This document shows positions 18,348 to 28,008 of a stretch of 64,000 nucleotides of DNA, piece after piece. Below the pieces are notes generated by a model that ran no database searches, had not been told where the DNA came from, and saw only the letters and a list, made by a program, of their open reading frames with translations. Every line of letters starts with the position of its first letter. Positions within the stretch are counted from its first letter, which is position 1. The translations under genes and the position numbers were made by a program. The stretch is from assembly GCA_023255955.1 (NCBI GenBank), contig JAGDWD010000007.1:226928-290927 (forward strand), written 5' to 3'. The stretch is from Desulfurococcales archaeon. Lineage in GTDB: Archaea > Thermoproteota > Thermoprotei_A > Sulfolobales > NBVN01.

Positions 18348-20108
18348 ATGGCTTTACCGAGGCAGTACCAAGCTACTCAAAGCACTACCGATTTAACTAC
18401 CTACCTCAGGGGGTACCCCTACCTAGCTAAGTATATTCAGCAGGTAGTTCCTGAAGTAGGGATGCCCCAGTTCCTCGGGCAGGAGGTTCCAGGTAGTTTA
18501 AGGAAGGTTGTTAAGGTTAACGTTATCTACACCGTTGATGATGGGATATTCATACACGTCTACACCCCTCCCCGCGGTACTGAATCTGGCTATAGGAAGT
18601 ACGCTATAGTAGAACCTCCAAGACCACCATCGGAGCTACTGAGAGCTATAGAAGAGAAGATAGCGGCAGTTCTCTCGGAGAGGGACGCGTCAACTAGCCT
18701 CTCAGATAGAAGGGAGATCCTGCTTAAGGCTTTGGGGAAGGTTGTTGAGGTAGTGGAAGCACCGGTAAATTATAGGGAGGTCCTAAGTAGAGGCTTAAAT
18801 AAGCTTAAAACAATCCCGATCTACTCTGCGGACTACAGGTACGTAGTCTACCACTTAGTGAGGGATAAGGCCGGTTTAGGGATGTTAGAGCCTCTACTTA
18901 AGGATAGGTATATAGAGGATATATACTGTAACGGAGTCGGCTACGTCTTCATAGTTCACAAGGTGTTCGGTCCTCTTGAGACGAGCTTGAGGTTCAGTAC
19001 GCAGGAAGAGCTCGATAAGTTCATCATAGAGTTAAGTGAGAGGATAGGTAAGCCTGTTAGTCACGCAAGACCCATAGTCGACGCTACCCTACCAGACGGT
19101 AGTAGAATAAACATAGTCTTCGGTGGTGACGTTAGCTTAAGGGGGAGTAGCTTTACTATCAGGAAGTTCAGTAAGATCCCTATGAGCGTAACCGAGATAG
19201 TGAACCTCGGAACTATGGATGAGTTCGTAGCTGCCTACCTGTGGATGCTCCTTCTAGAGGGTATGAGCGGGTTTGTAAGTGGTGAGACAGCCTCCGGTAA
19301 GACCACGACACTGAACGCTATAACAGTCTTCATAAGGCCCACAGCTAAGATAGTCTCAATAGAGGATACAGCCGAGATCCAGTTACCACACGAGAACTGG
19401 TTACGTGAGCTTACTAGGGATACTGGGAGTGTGGAGACCAGCGTCACTATGTTTGACCTACTCAAGGCGGCTCTTAGGCAGAGGCCTAACTACATAATAG
19501 TTGGTGAGATAAGGGGGGCTGAGGGTAACGTAGCTTTCCAGGCCATGCAGACAGGCCACCCAGTTCTTTCCACTTTCCACGCAGCTAGCGTTGAGAGGCT
19601 CGTCCAGAGGTTAACCTCACCACCGATTAATGTACCTATTACACACATCGATAACCTGAACTTCGTAGTAATCCAAAGTGCTGTATATAGGGAAGGAGTG
19701 CTTATGAGGAGGGTGATAAGTGTTAACGAGATAGTAGGCTACGACCCTAAGGCTAAGTCAGTTATCTACGTACCCATATACACCTGGGACCCCTCTAAGG
19801 ATAGGTTTACCTTTAGAGGTAGGGGTACGAGCTACCTACTCGAAGAAAAGATAGCTGTAGCTAGGGGTATATCCAGGAGAGATATGGGGTTAGTATATGA
19901 TGAGCTCAACCTTAGGGCTAAGATAATTAGGAGCCTAGTTGAGAAGAAGGTCTTCAACTACTACGATGTGTTCAGGGTTATTGTAAGGATCTACCACCTA
20001 GTTGACGCGAAGGCTAAGGCCTCCTCTAAGGAGGAAACCCCCTACGCTGTGATAGAGGCTCTCGAAGAGGCTCTTAACAGGATAGGACGGGGCGATCTCC
20101 TTAAGTAG
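18348..20108 (+). CDS. flaI/arlI: Archaellum motor ATPase FlaI
   Basis: GFVSGETASGKTTTLNA; SIEDTAEIQLPHENW; RQRPNYIIVGEIRGAEGNVAFQAMQTGHPVLSTFHA. Confidence 0.96.
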   Translation: MALPRQYQATQSTTDLTTYLRGYPYLAKYIQQVVPEVGMPQFLGQEVPGSLRKVVKVNVIYTVDDGIFIHVYTPPRGTESGYRKYAIVEPPRPPSELLRAIEEKIAAVLSERDASTSLSDRREILLKALGKVVEVVEAPVNYREVLSRGLNKLKTIPIYSADYRYVVYHLVRDKAGLGMLEPLLKDRYIEDIYCNGVGYVFIVHKVFGPLETSLRFSTQEELDKFIIELSERIGKPVSHARPIVDATLPDGSRINIVFGGDVSLRGSSFTIRKFSKIPMSVTEIVNLGTMDEFVAAYLWMLLLEGMSGFVSGETASGKTTTLNAITVFIRPTAKIVSIEDTAEIQLPHENWLRELTRDTGSVETSVTMFDLLKAALRQRPNYIIVGEIRGAEGNVAFQAMQTGHPVLSTFHAASVERLVQRLTSPPINVPITHIDNLNFVVIQSAVYREGVLMRRVISVNEIVGYDPKAKSVIYVPIYTWDPSKDRFTFRGRGTSYLLEEKIAVARGISRRDMGLVYDELNLRAKIIRSLVEKKVFNYYDVFRVIVRIYHLVDAKAKASSKEETPYAVIEALEEALNRIGRGDLLK

Positions 20109-20119
20109 CTAGTACCTGG

Positions 20120-21754
20120 ATGATCATGTTGCCGAGGAGGTTAGCTGACCCCTACTTCCTGGTTTCACTAGCTCTAGCGGTAGCTGTGGTAGCTTACTTC
20201 AGGGAGATTACCTACGCACCCCTACTTCTTGTGCCGGTAGCCGTAGGCTTAATACGTATAGTACTACCCTTCTTAAGGAGTAGGTTAAGGGTAGCTATAG
20301 TTGATCTAGACCTACTCTTTCTACTTCTCCACATGTTTGCGGTCTCCACAGGTAAGCCCCCACGTAAGAGGTTATTTCAGCTGAACTGCGTTGTAGGTGA
20401 CTACAGAGACTACAGCAGGGCTTTAAGCAGGATAGCTAACCTAGCAGTTGACTGGGGCTACGGGTTCGTTACAGCTATTAGGTACGTAGCTAGGGAGGTT
20501 AAGAATAGAGCATTCGGAGATTTCCTACTGAGGTTTAGTGAGGTTCTTAGAACCGGGGAGGACCCAACACTATTCCTTGAGACAGAGTTCGCAGCATTTA
20601 GGAGGAACTATCAGTCCCAGTACTACAGGGCTATAGACATTATGAGGATAGTGCTAGGGCTACATACGACCGTCATAAGTGCCGCAGCATTCATACTGAC
20701 AGTTATGAGCGTCCTCTTAATGTTCACCGGAGGTGACATAAACATATACTTCGTAACTTTAGTAAGCTCAGTTACTCTTGTAGCTATGTTTACCATAGTA
20801 ATATACTTAGCAGTACCCAAGGAGTGGATAGTACCTAAAGCTAAGCCGAGGCCAGGGCATATATATGGAAGATATAACAGGGCTCTAGCTGTAAGCATAC
20901 CACTAGCTATGATACTTGGCTACCTAGCATATAGAGAGCTAGGAGGTTTCGAATGGTCTTTAATGGTAGTTGGCGGGGTTCTACTACTACCTGGACTAGC
21001 TGCTAGGAGTATAGAAGGTAGGGTAAGGAAGCTTGAGTCCTTCTACACTATATTCGTACGTAGCCTCGGCATGACGTACGCTGTAATCCAGAACTACCCC
21101 AAGACATTTAACTCCTTACTTATGAGTGATTTCGGGCCGCTGACAAAGCCTCTAGCACGTGTGTACTCTAGGGTAAGTAACGGGATAGACCCTAGGATAG
21201 CTTGGAGGTTCTTCATCTACGATACGTGGAGCGACCTAGTAGCTAGGTCTACGAATATATTCTCAGATACTGTTGACGTAGGGGGCAATACTAGGGTTGT
21301 TGGTGCTACACTAAGTGACTTAATTACTAGGATAAACGACCTCAGAAACCTTAGGGAGAGAACTGCGAGGACGTTTGAGGCTACTACATACATAATGCAG
21401 GCCTTAGTCTCAGCTATAGCCATAGCTATTATAGAGATAGTAAGACTCTTCTCAGACTATGTTAAGGTTCTCGCGTCAGGCTTAGAGGTAGCAGAGCTAT
21501 ACGGGCTACCGATGCTGTACATACCACCTGAATCCATAGCACTAATGACTAACCTTACAATAGTCTTCCTAGCTATCCTAACGATAGCTAATGCTGTAAC
21601 CATTAAGGTAGCCTATGGAGGTATCCCAGAGACCCTTTGGCAGCAGATTTCCCTCCTACTTGTAATTACTAGTGGAGCTGTAGTTGGGATTAAGATGATG
21701 ATTAACATCATCTTTAGTGGACTGCTTATACCTCCTATACCAGTCCCAGCATAG
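20120..21754 (+). CDS. flaJ/arlJ: Archaellum platform protein FlaJ
   Basis: Polytopic T2SF-type protein immediately after FlaI. Confidence 0.93.
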   Translation: MIMLPRRLADPYFLVSLALAVAVVAYFREITYAPLLLVPVAVGLIRIVLPFLRSRLRVAIVDLDLLFLLLHMFAVSTGKPPRKRLFQLNCVVGDYRDYSRALSRIANLAVDWGYGFVTAIRYVAREVKNRAFGDFLLRFSEVLRTGEDPTLFLETEFAAFRRNYQSQYYRAIDIMRIVLGLHTTVISAAAFILTVMSVLLMFTGGDINIYFVTLVSSVTLVAMFTIVIYLAVPKEWIVPKAKPRPGHIYGRYNRALAVSIPLAMILGYLAYRELGGFEWSLMVVGGVLLLPGLAARSIEGRVRKLESFYTIFVRSLGMTYAVIQNYPKTFNSLLMSDFGPLTKPLARVYSRVSNGIDPRIAWRFFIYDTWSDLVARSTNIFSDTVDVGGNTRVVGATLSDLITRINDLRNLRERTARTFEATTYIMQALVSAIAIAIIEIVRLFSDYVKVLASGLEVAELYGLPMLYIPPESIALMTNLTIVFLAILTIANAVTIKVAYGGIPETLWQQISLLLVITSGAVVGIKMMINIIFSGLLIPPIPVPA

Positions 21755-22023
21755 GTACCTACAGCATCGCATATCTAAGCTACGTATATATCCGCATAGT
21801 ACTAGGTGAAGTACTGAAAATTATATCTACCCGCTCTTATTAGGTGAGAGCACGTAGATTACCTGGGTGATGGGCTATTCGGAGATGCTGCCCTAAGCTA
21901 TCTATCTACATAGTAGTAGCTCTATTAATTCTATATAACACCTCCCTAGCCTACACCCAAAGCCCCTCCGAGTTCCCACCACAAGTAGTTAAGAGATCTA
22001 TAACGTGGACGGATCAAGGGCAG

Positions 22024-24255
22024 TTGTGGATACTTGACGTCACTCTAAGCTCTTCCATGCCTTGGTACATCGGTAGTATAGCAAGTATCTCAGTTGCCGT
22101 AACTTCTAAGGTAGTACCTTCAGGAAAGCAGCTAAATCTAGTCCTCCGGGTGGTAAGTGCTGAAGGTACTGAACTAGCTTCTAAGTTCTTGGGGGTTATC
22201 TCGGAGGTTTCACAGGAAATTCGTGGGGACCTCCAGCTAGTTATTTCTCCACTTAACTACAATGCTAGTACGGGCACAACCTCTAGGCATAACTTAAGGG
22301 TGGTCCTGGAGGGTTATATAGGTAGTAGAGTATTCAACACTGTTATGGACTTCCCGGTGCTGATAACCTCACCGAGTTCTAGGATAAGCCTCAGCTTAAG
22401 CATCAACGGGAGGCCTGACTACAACTACGTTGTCGAGTCAATAGCTAGGGTCAATATAAGCATACTACTGAGGAATACCGGTATGTCTTACATAGATAGC
22501 GTGCTTCTCACACTCTACATGAATGGCACGCTAGTAGATAGAGTATACATCGGTAAGGTAGGGCCTCTAGAGCTTAGGGAGCTCCCCATATCTCTACTCA
22601 ACTACTTTAGGGCAGGGATTTACTACATACGTGTTGTAGCAACATACTACCTACAGGAGGGGGTAGTAGAGGAAGTCACAGCTCTCGGATTGCTAGAGGT
22701 GGTTAAACCCTCGAGTGTGGTTCTAACAGTAGATAGGTCAGTAGTTGTGGAGGGTACTCAAGTAACGTTCTCAGGCACCATCACACCTCCACCTAAAGCT
22801 GGGCAGATAGTCCTTGAGAAGCTCGTGGAGGGTCTATGGGTTAGTGTAGGGGTAGCCTCGATAGACCCTCAGGGATCCTTCAGCTTCAGGTGGGTGGCTG
22901 AGGACGTACCTATAGACCGAGACTATGTTGTTCATACCTTCAGGGTCAGGGTTCCCCTATCACTAGTAGGTGGTGTTGCCAGTCTCTACAGCTCTAACGT
23001 GGTTGTACAGGTCTTTTCTTTGAAGACCGCGGCTAAGTTCATTACGGATATTTCCCTAGATGTAGTACCGGATACCGTGATTAGCGGGTCGGGAGCATCC
23101 TTCTACGTAAGGTTACGCCCTCAGATACCTCTATGCGTCCCCGTTAAGTTAGCCTATAGAGACCCAGTGCTCTATGAGTGGGCTGAGTTAGGTGAGGTAG
23201 TAGTATGTGGAGGTGAGGGAGTTGGTGAGCTGACCATTAGATTGCCTCCTGGGAAGTACCCAGTAAAGGCAGGAATCTACTCGAAGCTCGATAGGGTTGA
23301 GAGCTTACCTAAGGTTCTTACAGTAGTAGCTGCACCTAAATTACTAGTAGAAGCTAGGAAAACACTCTTCTACGGGGAGAATCTAGAGGTTAAGGTAGTA
23401 GTTGAACCAGCACCTGATACTGTTATTCAAGGACAGCTAACCGCGCTAATTAATGGTTCTCAACTTCTCTCTAGGGAGTTCTCTATTAAGGATGGATACG
23501 CCACCGTTAGTCTTGGAAAGGTGACTACCGTAGGCGTGATAAACATCACAGTAAGCACCTCAGTTTACGGTACCGCTCTACGTAACTCAACCTTGGTAAG
23601 TGTAGTAAGGCCATCTATAGCCATATCCCCAACTACAGCTACAGTAGAGGTAGGTACACAGATCAGCTTTACTATAGCTATATCTCCTGGACGTGTCTAC
23701 CCGGTTAAGGTTACGGTACTACAGAACTCCGCGGTTATTAGCTCACACAGTGTTGAGACGGATGAACTTGGGGTAGCTAAGCTTACGATCAGCTCCCCAG
23801 CTAAGCCCGGTAAGTACACTGTAGTAGCCGAACTTCAGGACACGCAGATATCCACTTCAGCAGTTCTTAACGTTATAGAGGTAGTCAGATCACTAAGTCT
23901 AGAACTGCTGAATAAAACTGTAGAGCCTTCAGCTACTGCCGTAGCTAGGATATCCGTACACCCACCACCGGTAACTCCAGTACAGGTAGTTCTGTTAATT
24001 CAGGTTAATGGTAGGTGGGAGCCTGTAGCCTACGGTATTATAGCTGGTAGTGAGAGTACGCTGAGGTTCCAAGCTCCCAGCACTGAAGGTAGGTACAATA
24101 TCAAAGCTAGTATTGAGGGAGCTCAGATCGAGAGTAATGTAGATACTCTGCAGGTCTCCACGCGGCTACTCATTGCTCAGGAGTACCTCTACACTCTAGT
24201 AGCTCTTGCGGTGGCAGTAGGTGGAATCATTCTACTAATCGGTAGGAGGAGATGA
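22024..24255 (+). CDS. Large surface protein with tandem Ig-like domains and C-terminal TM anchor
   Basis: Repeated beta-domain motifs (VEGTQVTFSGTITPPPKAGQ; VEVGTQISFTIAISPGRVYPVKV; VEPSATAVARISVHPPPVTPVQV), C-term LLIAQEYLYTLVALAVAVGGIILLIGRRR; in-frame upstream signal peptide KLSIYIVVALLILYNTSLAYTQ. Confidence 0.75.
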   Translation: MWILDVTLSSSMPWYIGSIASISVAVTSKVVPSGKQLNLVLRVVSAEGTELASKFLGVISEVSQEIRGDLQLVISPLNYNASTGTTSRHNLRVVLEGYIGSRVFNTVMDFPVLITSPSSRISLSLSINGRPDYNYVVESIARVNISILLRNTGMSYIDSVLLTLYMNGTLVDRVYIGKVGPLELRELPISLLNYFRAGIYYIRVVATYYLQEGVVEEVTALGLLEVVKPSSVVLTVDRSVVVEGTQVTFSGTITPPPKAGQIVLEKLVEGLWVSVGVASIDPQGSFSFRWVAEDVPIDRDYVVHTFRVRVPLSLVGGVASLYSSNVVVQVFSLKTAAKFITDISLDVVPDTVISGSGASFYVRLRPQIPLCVPVKLAYRDPVLYEWAELGEVVVCGGEGVGELTIRLPPGKYPVKAGIYSKLDRVESLPKVLTVVAAPKLLVEARKTLFYGENLEVKVVVEPAPDTVIQGQLTALINGSQLLSREFSIKDGYATVSLGKVTTVGVINITVSTSVYGTALRNSTLVSVVRPSIAISPTTATVEVGTQISFTIAISPGRVYPVKVTVLQNSAVISSHSVETDELGVAKLTISSPAKPGKYTVVAELQDTQISTSAVLNVIEVVRSLSLELLNKTVEPSATAVARISVHPPPVTPVQVVLLIQVNGRWEPVAYGIIAGSESTLRFQAPSTEGRYNIKASIEGAQIESNVDTLQVSTRLLIAQEYLYTLVALAVAVGGIILLIGRRR

Positions 24256-24716
24256 TAGCTCTCCAAGCTGTAGAACCGGCTGAAGCAACTCAGCTAATTA
24301 ACCTACTACAAGTCCTTATAGCAATAGCGATACTTCTCGCAGTGGCCATAGTAGCTATCTCCCTACTTACAACACCGAGAGCTACTAGAAGCGTTGAGCC
24401 TACCGAATTACCAGGAGTTCAGGCCTCCGAGGAAGAGACCGGGGCTAGACCTACCTCCACACTTGTAGATAAATATGAAGTTGAGGTACTGAGGTATCTA
24501 AGTAGGTTCGAAGCCGCGGACCTTCAAGACCTACTAAGTCAGCTACCGGATAGTAGGGAGTATATAGCGGCAGCTATTTCAAGGTTAGCTGAGTCCGGAA
24601 TGGTAGAGGTATCGAGCGGGGTTGCAGTACTTACGGAGCACGGTAAGAGGATCCTCGAGCTACTAAGGGAGAAGCAGTGGTTAAAAGATCTTGAGCGGTC
24701 AAAGGAGCAGCCTTAG
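24252..24716 (+). CDS. N-terminally membrane-tethered winged-helix protein
   Basis: TM LLQVLIAIAILLAVAIVAISLL followed by linker and wHTH (KYEVEVLRYLSRFEAADLQDLLSQLPDSREYIAAAISRLAESGMVEVSSGVAVLTEHG); ATGA overlap with preceding CDS. Confidence 0.7.
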   Translation: MIALQAVEPAEATQLINLLQVLIAIAILLAVAIVAISLLTTPRATRSVEPTELPGVQASEEETGARPTSTLVDKYEVEVLRYLSRFEAADLQDLLSQLPDSREYIAAAISRLAESGMVEVSSGVAVLTEHGKRILELLREKQWLKDLERSKEQP

Positions 24717-24963
24717 GAAGATGCCTAAGAGTAGGGGTAGACCTATATCGAGGGTTTACAAATTACTATATTAAGCTGAGCTACTCTAGTTTATTAGCTG
24801 CTGTAGCAGTTACAGAGTACTGAGGATCTGGCTTTTCATCATTCCTCAAGCGCTGAGCTCTAGTACTTAAACCTGAACTTTATTCTATATGTCTAGAATG
24901 TATCACAGTCTCAATCACCTAGATGTAGCTTCAAATAACCATCTAGTAATGAGGAGATAGGAA

Positions 24964-26031
24964 CTAAAAAAGATATTTGTCGAGTACCTCGTTTGATACC
25001 GGAACGTACTTGAGGCCTGACCCTGTGAGGGGGACTATAATCCTACCGCTCATTTCCTTAGAGACGTACTTTGCTGCCGCATAGACTGCCGCACTACTTG
25101 GCTCAACCGGTACTCCAATAGAGTAGAGCTCTTTGAGGGACTCACCGATTGCTTCATCACCTACAACCACAACGTAGGGTGATACCTTAGATGCTCTTTC
25201 AACTATTTGTTTAATTCTGGGCACTATTGTCAGCCTCAGTGCGTCAGCTAATAAGCTTCTATCGGTGTCACCACAACCTATGTTAACCGTCTTCAAGTAT
25301 TTGCTGAGCTTCGAGTACCCGCACGCCTCTACCGGGATTATGGTGGGGATGGAATCGATGAGCCCTATCTTAACGAGCTCCTCAAAGCCCTTATAGAGCC
25401 CCAGGAATAACGTGCCGGCAGCTACTGGAGCAACTAGAGCATCGAACTTCACGCCTGAAGTAACGAGTTCTAGGGCTATGTCCTTAATTCCCTCGATAAA
25501 TAGTGGCTCCACTACATGACCTACGTAAACACCCTCTTTATCTTCCAAGGCCTTTCTATGTGCTTCATCCCTACTTCTAGCTGTCTCTAGAGTAGCTCCA
25601 AACGCCTTTATCAGCCTAAGCTTCCCTTGAGGGGCGTCCGCGGGAGCGTAGATCTTTACCTTCAGGCCAGCTCTAGCCGCATAAGCTGCTGTAGCTATAC
25701 CGGCATTTCCTGATGAGTCCTCTATGATCGTAGTCCATCCAGCCATGAGAGCTCTCGAGACGGTCATAGCAGCACCTCTATCTTTAAAGGACCCCGTAGG
25801 GTTCAGGAACTCGAGTTTGAGGAGGAAGTTTCTGTACTCGATTAGCGGTGTCCTCCCCTCACCGAGGGTCACCTTCTTGAGGTTCCCCGGGATCAGGCTC
25901 TTAACGCCGGCCTTAACTATAGATTCGAGGTCTGTGGAGAGGAATAGGGGTTCCCCGCATTTAGGGCATACGTGGTGGTTACTTTTAACATCAACTGTGA
26001 CTCCACACTTAGGGCATTCAAGCATGTTCAT
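24964..26031 (-). CDS. thrC: Threonine synthase-like PLP enzyme
   Basis: N-terminal zinc ribbon; LEFLNPTGSFKDRGAAMTVSRA; SSGNAGIATAAYAARAG. Confidence 0.88.
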   Translation of the reverse strand: MNMLECPKCGVTVDVKSNHHVCPKCGEPLFLSTDLESIVKAGVKSLIPGNLKKVTLGEGRTPLIEYRNFLLKLEFLNPTGSFKDRGAAMTVSRALMAGWTTIIEDSSGNAGIATAAYAARAGLKVKIYAPADAPQGKLRLIKAFGATLETARSRDEAHRKALEDKEGVYVGHVVEPLFIEGIKDIALELVTSGVKFDALVAPVAAGTLFLGLYKGFEELVKIGLIDSIPTIIPVEACGYSKLSKYLKTVNIGCGDTDRSLLADALRLTIVPRIKQIVERASKVSPYVVVVGDEAIGESLKELYSIGVPVEPSSAAVYAAAKYVSKEMSGRIIVPLTGSGLKYVPVSNEVLDKYLF

Positions 26032-26061
26032 ACGCTACCCAACTGCGTGGTTTCTGTAAAA

Positions 26062-26070
26062 GCTTTTAAA
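26062..26070 (+). promoter_or_regulatory. TATA box for ribosomal protein P1/L12
   Basis: gcttttaaa ~35-40 nt before ATG 26104. Confidence 0.6.
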
Positions 26071-26103
26071 GTAGTAACCTAAGACTCTGGGGGTAAGAGC
26101 AAC

Positions 26104-26436
26104 ATGGAGTACATATACGCCTCACTACTCCTTCACTCAGCTGGGAAGGAAATAAGTGAGGAGTCCTTAAAGAAGGTACTCGAAGCCGCGGGAATAGCTG
26201 TCGATGAGGTGAGGGTTAAGATGGTTGTTGCCGCACTGAAGGAGGTTAACATAGGTGACATAATACGTCAAGCAACAACTCTAGCACCAGCAGTCCCTGC
26301 TCAACCAGCAGCAGCCACATCCCTAGCACCAACACAAGCAGGAGCTAAACCTTCTGAAGAGAAGAAAGAGGAGGAGGAAAAGAAGGAGGTCTCAGAAGAG
26401 GAGATCGCGGAGGGTATCTCAGCCCTCTTTGGCTGA
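26104..26436 (+). CDS. rpl12: Ribosomal protein P1/L12 (archaeal)
   Basis: [31 protein letters not shown]...[26 protein letters not shown]. Confidence 0.97.
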   Translation: MEYIYASLLLHSAGKEISEESLKKVLEAAGIAVDEVRVKMVVAALKEVNIGDIIRQATTLAPAVPAQPAAATSLAPTQAGAKPSEEKKEEEEKKEVSEEEIAEGISALFG

Positions 26437-26447
26437 GCTGGCGGTAG

Positions 26448-26945
26448 GTGTTGCTGGACAGTAAAGATAAAGCTATACTGGCTTTACTTTCTGAAAACGC
26501 TAGAGCTACTATTACCTCAATAGCTAGCATCATAAAGATCTCAGACGTAGCAACAAAAAAGAGACTCCAGAAACTAGAAAAGGAGAAGGTAATACTCGGC
26601 TATAGAGTTATTGTAGACCCTAGTCAGGTAGGCTACGAAGCTATAGCTATCATCGGAATTAACACAGAGCCAGGAAAGGTAGTGGAGATAGCTGAGATAG
26701 TAGCTAATAGACCCGACACAACGTTCGTAGCTATAACTACCGGAGACCATGAAGTTCTAGCAGAGGTGTGGGCTAAAGACACTAAAGACCTGCTACGTAA
26801 GATTAAGGAGATTGAGGGGCTTAGCGGGGTTAAGGAGGTTTTCCCGGCCATACTAGTTAAAGTAGTGAAACACCGTACCTCACTACCCGAAGAGTTTATA
26901 AGAGAGAACCTAAGAGAATACGAATCCGACACTAAGAAGGAATAA
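26448..26945 (+). CDS. Lrp/AsnC family transcriptional regulator
   Basis: LDSKDKAILALLSENARATITSIASIIKISDVATKKRLQKLEKEKVILGYRVIVDP. Confidence 0.93.
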   Translation: MLLDSKDKAILALLSENARATITSIASIIKISDVATKKRLQKLEKEKVILGYRVIVDPSQVGYEAIAIIGINTEPGKVVEIAEIVANRPDTTFVAITTGDHEVLAEVWAKDTKDLLRKIKEIEGLSGVKEVFPAILVKVVKHRTSLPEEFIRENLREYESDTKKE

Positions 26946-27204
26946 ATAGGATCGTTTCGACTCAAGCATTACTAATGTTTAGCTCCACCTCATCAAGATC
27001 GTTACGAGCTCTTCTAGCCTAAAATAGAAAACTTCTGGCTATCTATATATAACCCAAGTTACGGATGTTAAAGAATTCGTAAACTCTCATGAAATAAGTT
27101 TTCGACAAGTTCTTCAACGTCATAGTTAATTTTCTTTTATTGTCTGTCGTGTTAATAGTTTAAAGATGTTGGTCTAGCGCTATTATTGGCTCTGACTAGA
27201 GGCT

Positions 27205-28008
27205 TTGGGTAGTAGCTTGAAGATCAGACCACTGAAAATAATTAAGTTAGGTGGTTCAGTAATTACTGTTAAGGAAATTCGTTGGTCTATCAGAAGAGAG
27301 GTCTTGTTAAGGCTCCTCAGGGAGCTAGGTACCTACCGGGAGGAGTTCCCAGAGAACCAGGTTGTTTTAATACATGGTGGTGGGAGCTTCGGCCACCCTC
27401 TAGTTAAGGACTGTGTCTCCAGGTACGGTAAGATCACTGAGAGTTGCTATATATCAACAGCAGACTCTATGGACACTCTGAATGCTATAGTTAGGAAGTA
27501 CTCTATTAATGTAGCTAGAATACCAGCTATTTCCATACCCCCGAGAACTATATGCTCTATATCCTCGGGTAGCCCGCGTTGTAGACTAGATCCTGTAGTT
27601 GCGGCTTTAGAGAGGGGGTTCACACCAATACTGTATGGAGATGTAGTAACATCCGATAGGGGTTTCGAGGTTCTCTCAGGTGATACTCTAGCTTGGTACA
27701 TAGCTAGAGATTTAGGGGCCCTCGAGATACTCTTCGTTACTGATGTTGACGGCTTGTACGAAAGGGACCCTAAGTTAGATCCTAACGCACAGAAAATTAC
27801 GGAGGCATTAGTGGATGAGGTAATCAACTATGTCGCAGCTAGTTCTTCTACCGTCGATGTTACCGGTGGAATGATGAAGAAATTGATTGAGGGAAAGCTC
27901 CTAGGAGTTCGCGGAATCAAGGTGAAAATCGTTGGCGGGTTCATAGAGGGCAATCTTTATAGTGCCCTTAAATCAGATAACTTCGTGGGTTCGATAGTAT
28001 GGTACTAG
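27205..28008 (+). CDS. ipk: Isopentenyl phosphate kinase
   Basis: IIKLGGSVIT; VVLIHGGGSFGHPLVKD; VTDVDGLYERDPK; VDVTGGMMKKL. Confidence 0.93.
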   Translation: MGSSLKIRPLKIIKLGGSVITVKEIRWSIRREVLLRLLRELGTYREEFPENQVVLIHGGGSFGHPLVKDCVSRYGKITESCYISTADSMDTLNAIVRKYSINVARIPAISIPPRTICSISSGSPRCRLDPVVAALERGFTPILYGDVVTSDRGFEVLSGDTLAWYIARDLGALEILFVTDVDGLYERDPKLDPNAQKITEALVDEVINYVAASSSTVDVTGGMMKKLIEGKLLGVRGIKVKIVGGFIEGNLYSALKSDNFVGSIVWY

